Source: Bacilli bacterium (GTDB lineage Bacteria; Bacillota_I; Bacilli_A; RFN20; CAG-826). From it: a stretch of DNA of 55,452 nucleotides. The stretch's first letter is position 1; every line of letters starts with the position of its first letter. Below, piece after piece: positions 52,933-55,452 of this stretch. A model generated the notes under the pieces. That model ran no database searches, was not told where the DNA came from, and saw only the letters and a list, made by a program, of their open reading frames with translations. Location of the stretch: positions 320,711 to 376,162 of the forward strand of contig JAGAYY010000025.1 in assembly GCA_017940265.1 (NCBI GenBank), in the 5' to 3' direction. The translations under genes and the position numbers were made by a program.

Positions 52933-54246
52933 ATGAGTGAAATTAAAAGTATAACTGTGCAAGGTACGGCGATTAATGTAAAAGATGAAACTGCTCGCAC
53001 CAACCTTGCTTCAGAAATTTCTAGAGCTACTGCTGCTGAGGGCGTTCTAGATGGTAAGATCAGTGATGAAGAAACCCGTGCTGTCGGTGTAGAAAGCGGT
53101 TTAAATACGAGACTCACTTCGGCTGAATCTAGTATTAGTGAATTACAAGCATTAAGTAATTGTGTAGGTTTAAGCTGGAATAAGAACGACATTATAAAAA
53201 CTTTACATGTTTTTGGGGATCATGCTGCTGATTTAGATGCTTGGATTGATACAAGTGCTAGACCGTGCGAGGTTAAGAAAGATATGACAGATTTTGCATA
53301 TCTTAATAACCTTGATTTCTCAAAACGAATTAATGATTCGGCTTCTCATTGGAACACTAGTGATAAAGCAGATTATCTTCAAATGGTAGAGTTGCAAAAC
53401 ATTAATGTTCGTTATGTAGATGGACCTACATCAATGGTATTATTCAATTTTGATGAAACCTGTCCTTCTGGATACCATAGATGGTTTGTTGAATCAACTA
53501 AATTGATTGCTCGCTATGATTCTACTAAAAATACGGATGAAAGCAAATTAAATGTCATGAAAGGTGCTAGTTGGTCTGATTCTAATTCAGTGGATACTAT
53601 GTACTCAATGAATGCCGCAACTAATGCTAATATTCTCGAAATGACTGGATGGGAAATCGCAGTTCTTAGCTGGCTTATGGCATTTAGATATCGTTCTTTT
53701 GATTTACAAAATGCCTTAGGCCGTGGTATTGAATCTGGATCTAAAACCGCAGCTGAGAATTTTGTTAATGGTACTACTGATACATTAACAACTCCACATG
53801 GAAAAGTTTCAACCACAGGTGGAGAAGCTGTTCGATTTATGTATATTGAGAATCCTTATGGTTTGAGATGGATCTGGGGAGCTGGTGTTTGTGGACAACT
53901 TACTACTGGATATTTTACCTATAATGATTTAGTAGCAAATGAAGCTAAAGTATTAAATACAAGCAAAGCTGACGAAACATTTACTATTGTATCTACTTCT
54001 GGAACTTATGCCAAGAATGTAAATGCTTTGGGAGTGCTTACAGAGTCAGGAGGTAGTTCATCGAGTGGTTTCTATGATGGTAACTGGAGTAATACTGGTT
54101 CTACAGATAGAATCTTATATTGTGGCGGCTACTCGGGCACCGGTTCCCTTGTTGGTCCTTTTGCTCGGACTCTGCACACTGACACTGCGGCCTCGTACTG
54201 GCCTCAGCGTTCCCGCTGCGGTGTGCGTAAATCAGTAGTTTCTTAA
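52933..54246 (+). CDS. DGR target: variable receptor-binding protein
   Basis: 437 residues. N-terminal coiled coil (about 15-80, SEISRATAAEGVLDGKIS and similar). The C-terminal 300 residues look like the C-type-lectin/formylglycine-type fold used by DGR targets, with GWEIAVLSWLMAFRYRSFDL, NALGRGIES, and the final FYDGNWSN and ILYCGG strands. The variable repeat covers residues 397-430. Ten codons differ from the template: 400, 402, 403, 406, 407, 413, 415, 416, 420 and 424, all non-synonymous. It probably sits at the fibre tip and contacts the host. The stop lies 16 bases before the first hairpin between the two repeats. Confidence 0.85.
   Translation: MSEIKSITVQGTAINVKDETARTNLASEISRATAAEGVLDGKISDEETRAVGVESGLNTRLTSAESSISELQALSNCVGLSWNKNDIIKTLHVFGDHAADLDAWIDTSARPCEVKKDMTDFAYLNNLDFSKRINDSASHWNTSDKADYLQMVELQNINVRYVDGPTSMVLFNFDETCPSGYHRWFVESTKLIARYDSTKNTDESKLNVMKGASWSDSNSVDTMYSMNAATNANILEMTGWEIAVLSWLMAFRYRSFDLQNALGRGIESGSKTAAENFVNGTTDTLTTPHGKVSTTGGEAVRFMYIENPYGLRWIWGAGVCGQLTTGYFTYNDLVANEAKVLNTSKADETFTIVSTSGTYAKNVNALGVLTESGGSSSSGFYDGNWSNTGSTDRILYCGGYSGTGSLVGPFARTLHTDTAASYWPQRSRCGVRKSVVS
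54120..54223 (+). repeat. DGR variable repeat (VR)
   Basis: 104 bp at the 3' end of the 52933 gene, aligning without gaps to 54372-54475. 93 positions agree; at the other 11 the template has A (VR has T, G or C). The last 22 bases are identical in both repeats and contain CAGCG-TTCC-CGCTG, a candidate initiation-of-homing site. Confidence 0.92.
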
Positions 54247-54261
54247 ATTATTAGATTGAAT

Positions 54262-54311
54262 GGTTAGATTGGTTTTGGTGTGCTTACTTTGGCCGCAAAG
54301 CTGATCTAACC
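54262..54311 (+). promoter_or_regulatory. Hairpin downstream of VR (candidate DGR homing structure)
   Basis: Outer stem GGTTAGAT (54262-54269) with ATCTAACC (54304-54311) encloses a 5-bp stem CTTTG-gccg-CAAAG (54287-54300). Known DGRs have a hairpin or cruciform just past VR that promotes homing; this lies 38 bases past VR. Confidence 0.6.
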
Positions 54312-54327
54312 TCTCGATATGCGTTTT

Positions 54328-54351
54328 CCTCGTGAGACGTTACTCATGAGG
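54328..54351 (+). promoter_or_regulatory. Hairpin immediately upstream of TR
   Basis: CCTCGTGAG (54328-54336) pairs with CTCATGAGG (54343-54351), 9 bp with one G-U pair and a 6-base loop. It lies 20 bases before the template repeat and could bound the template RNA or control its transcription. Confidence 0.5.
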
Positions 54352-54371
54352 GTGGTTATACTCTGCCTTTC

Positions 54372-54475
54372 TTGTGGCGGCAACTCGAACAACGGTTCCA
54401 TTGATGGTCCTTTTGCTCGGAATCTGAACAATGACACTGCGGACTCGTACTGGACTCAGCGTTCCCGCTGCGGTG
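54372..54475 (+). repeat. DGR template repeat (TR)
   Basis: Non-coding 104-bp master copy of the variable repeat, between the target gene and the reverse-transcriptase gene. The variable positions are A, mostly in AAC and AAT codons if read in the target frame (CGGNSNNGSIDGP). The TR lies in a 422-base stretch (54247-54668) with no gene. Confidence 0.92.
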
Positions 54476-54668
54476 AGCTATTTTAAGCGTAATAGTCTGA
54501 ACTTAGTAAATATTCAAGAGTATAATCATGAGCCGAAGGTTTGCTCAATCAAATTAGGTACCTAGTAACAAAAGCAAGTAGGTTAACCAGAATATAGGGG
54601 AATAAAATCCGAACGAAATGTAGGTACCAAAAATAGCACAAGCCCAAAAGGTAATATGACAGATTGGA

Positions 54669-55452
54669 ATGAAAAGAATTGGTAATATTAGAAAGAAGTT
54701 TTTAACACGGGAAAGATTAATTCTTATAACCAACCAACTAACCACTAATGAGAAACGACGTGATTGGACTCCGGCTGTTACTCATGATTGGGAGGTATTC
54801 TTTGCTGACTTTGAGAATAATATAGATCGAATCCATAACCAACTTAGGTATCAGATTTGGGTTCCTGGTCCTTTCAAAGTATTCACGAAGAAAGAAGGTA
54901 CTAAGATAAGAGAAATATATGCTTCCCGCCCTGAAGAGCTAATTGTTGATACCTTATTATTCGATTGCCTGATGTATGTATTTTTCGAGAGAAAGAAAGT
55001 CATCCACCCAAATTGTTATGGATCAATTAAGGGAAAAGGGCAACATGAATTAAGGAAAAAGGTGATTGGATTAGTTCATAATAGAAAGGACTTGTACGTA
55101 GGTTGTTGGGATACTAAAAAATATTATCCCACTATTAATCACCAGGTATGTATGCAAATTCTGTCTTCTCACATCAAAGATCGTTGGCTTCTTTGGTTAG
55201 GTGAGATATGTCTGAAAAGGATGGGAAAAATCGGAGTGGCATTAGGTCTTCCGAGTTCTAATCCGATGGGGCATATTTATCACTCTATCATTGACTGGCT
55301 TATAATAACGAAGTATGGTGTTCAGAAGTACTATAGATTCTGTGATGATATCTGGATTATTCACACCAACAAGAACTATCTCCACACTATCTCCAGGGAA
55401 TTAATTGAAGAAACCGCTAATGTACTTAAACAGACAGTAAAACCTAATTGGC
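54669..55452 (+). CDS. DGR reverse transcriptase (3' end outside window)
   Basis: 261 residues visible from the ATG at 54669, the first start after an in-frame stop at 54657; open to the window edge. Motifs in order: REIYASRPEELIVDTLLFD (81-99), CYGSIKGKG (116-124), the first catalytic Asp in CWDTKKYYPTI (D148), the LGLPSSNPMG segment (192-201) that replaces the usual QG..SP, and FCDD (224-227), the YxDD box with Phe and Cys. DGR reverse transcriptases copy TR RNA with adenine-directed errors and install the copy in VR. No accessory protein gene (avd) is visible in the window; it may lie downstream or be absent. Confidence 0.85.
   Translation, partial: MKRIGNIRKKFLTRERLILITNQLTTNEKRRDWTPAVTHDWEVFFADFENNIDRIHNQLRYQIWVPGPFKVFTKKEGTKIREIYASRPEELIVDTLLFDCLMYVFFERKKVIHPNCYGSIKGKGQHELRKKVIGLVHNRKDLYVGCWDTKKYYPTINHQVCMQILSSHIKDRWLLWLGEICLKRMGKIGVALGLPSSNPMGHIYHSIIDWLIITKYGVQKYYRFCDDIWIIHTNKNYLHTISRELIEETANVLKQTVKPNW

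Noticed and set aside
54554..54745. Hydrophobic minus-strand frame of 63 aa near the RT start
   Set aside because: It overlaps the RT gene and AT-rich spacer; the hydrophobic look comes from complementary A-rich sequence. No promoter or neighbour on that strand.
2..55452. Alternative genetic code (TAG read as Gln, as in some large gut phages)
   Set aside because: TAG, TGA and TAA all end genes in sensible places (for example TAG at 24199 and 24738), and reading through them gives no sensible extension.

Overview
The window is a stretch of a large tailed-phage genome with a contractile (T4/P2-like) tail. It runs almost entirely on the + strand, and genes are packed with ATGA or TAATG overlaps. 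The host is most likely a member of the Bacteroidetes (Bacteroidales). DNA is AT-rich, most starts are preceded by A/T-rich AATT-ATG contexts without a purine-rich ribosome binding site, one intergenic region has a TAnnTTTG promoter core, and the tail-fibre and helicase-like proteins resemble families common in Bacteroides-type phages. TAA, TAG and TGA all end genes, so the standard code applies. Function calls rest on reading motifs and gene order; no database search was possible.

Layout. 2-1765 is a tail sheath cut at its 5' end, followed by a terminator and a decayed homing-endonuclease gene (1872-2333). A coupled run of small unknown genes (2326-5603) leads into an 1834-residue repeat protein (5600-11104) whose C-terminus looks like a tail-tube-fold domain. 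Next come a second sheath-like protein (11107-13461), the tail tube (13465-14055), two probable assembly factors (14130-15180) and a 1955-residue tape-measure-position protein carrying a lysozyme-like and an SGNH-hydrolase-like domain (15184-21051). The baseplate centre follows: tube cap, gp53-like, gp27/gpD-like hub, spike with OB fold and metal-tip-like end (21048-24740). A 530-base non-coding region (two hairpins or terminators, a highly structured RNA-like element, a promoter and a leader with hairpins) precedes a helicase-like gene split by a frameshift (25274-27288). This block interrupts the baseplate genes, which resume with gp25-, gp6/gpJ- and gpI-like wedge proteins (27404-29805) and large beta-rich structural proteins, one of 2140 residues (35012-41434).

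From 41434 on, a membrane-anchored GAF-like protein leads into an array of tail-fibre or adhesin genes that share modules with one another (42140-54246). Two very short genes (56 and 33 residues) sit within the array.

The last gene of the array (52933-54246) is the target of a diversity-generating retroelement (DGR). Its 3' end carries a variable repeat (54120-54223) that matches a non-coding template repeat (54372-54475) except at 11 positions, every one an adenine in the template. Hairpins lie between the repeats, and a reverse-transcriptase gene begins at 54669 and runs off the window. Together the genes build a contractile tail whose receptor-binding tip is diversified by mutagenic retrohoming. 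The most unusual items are the DGR, the giant repeat protein with a tube-like end, the pair of sheath-like proteins, the structured element before the helicase-like gene, and the multi-enzyme tape-measure-position protein.
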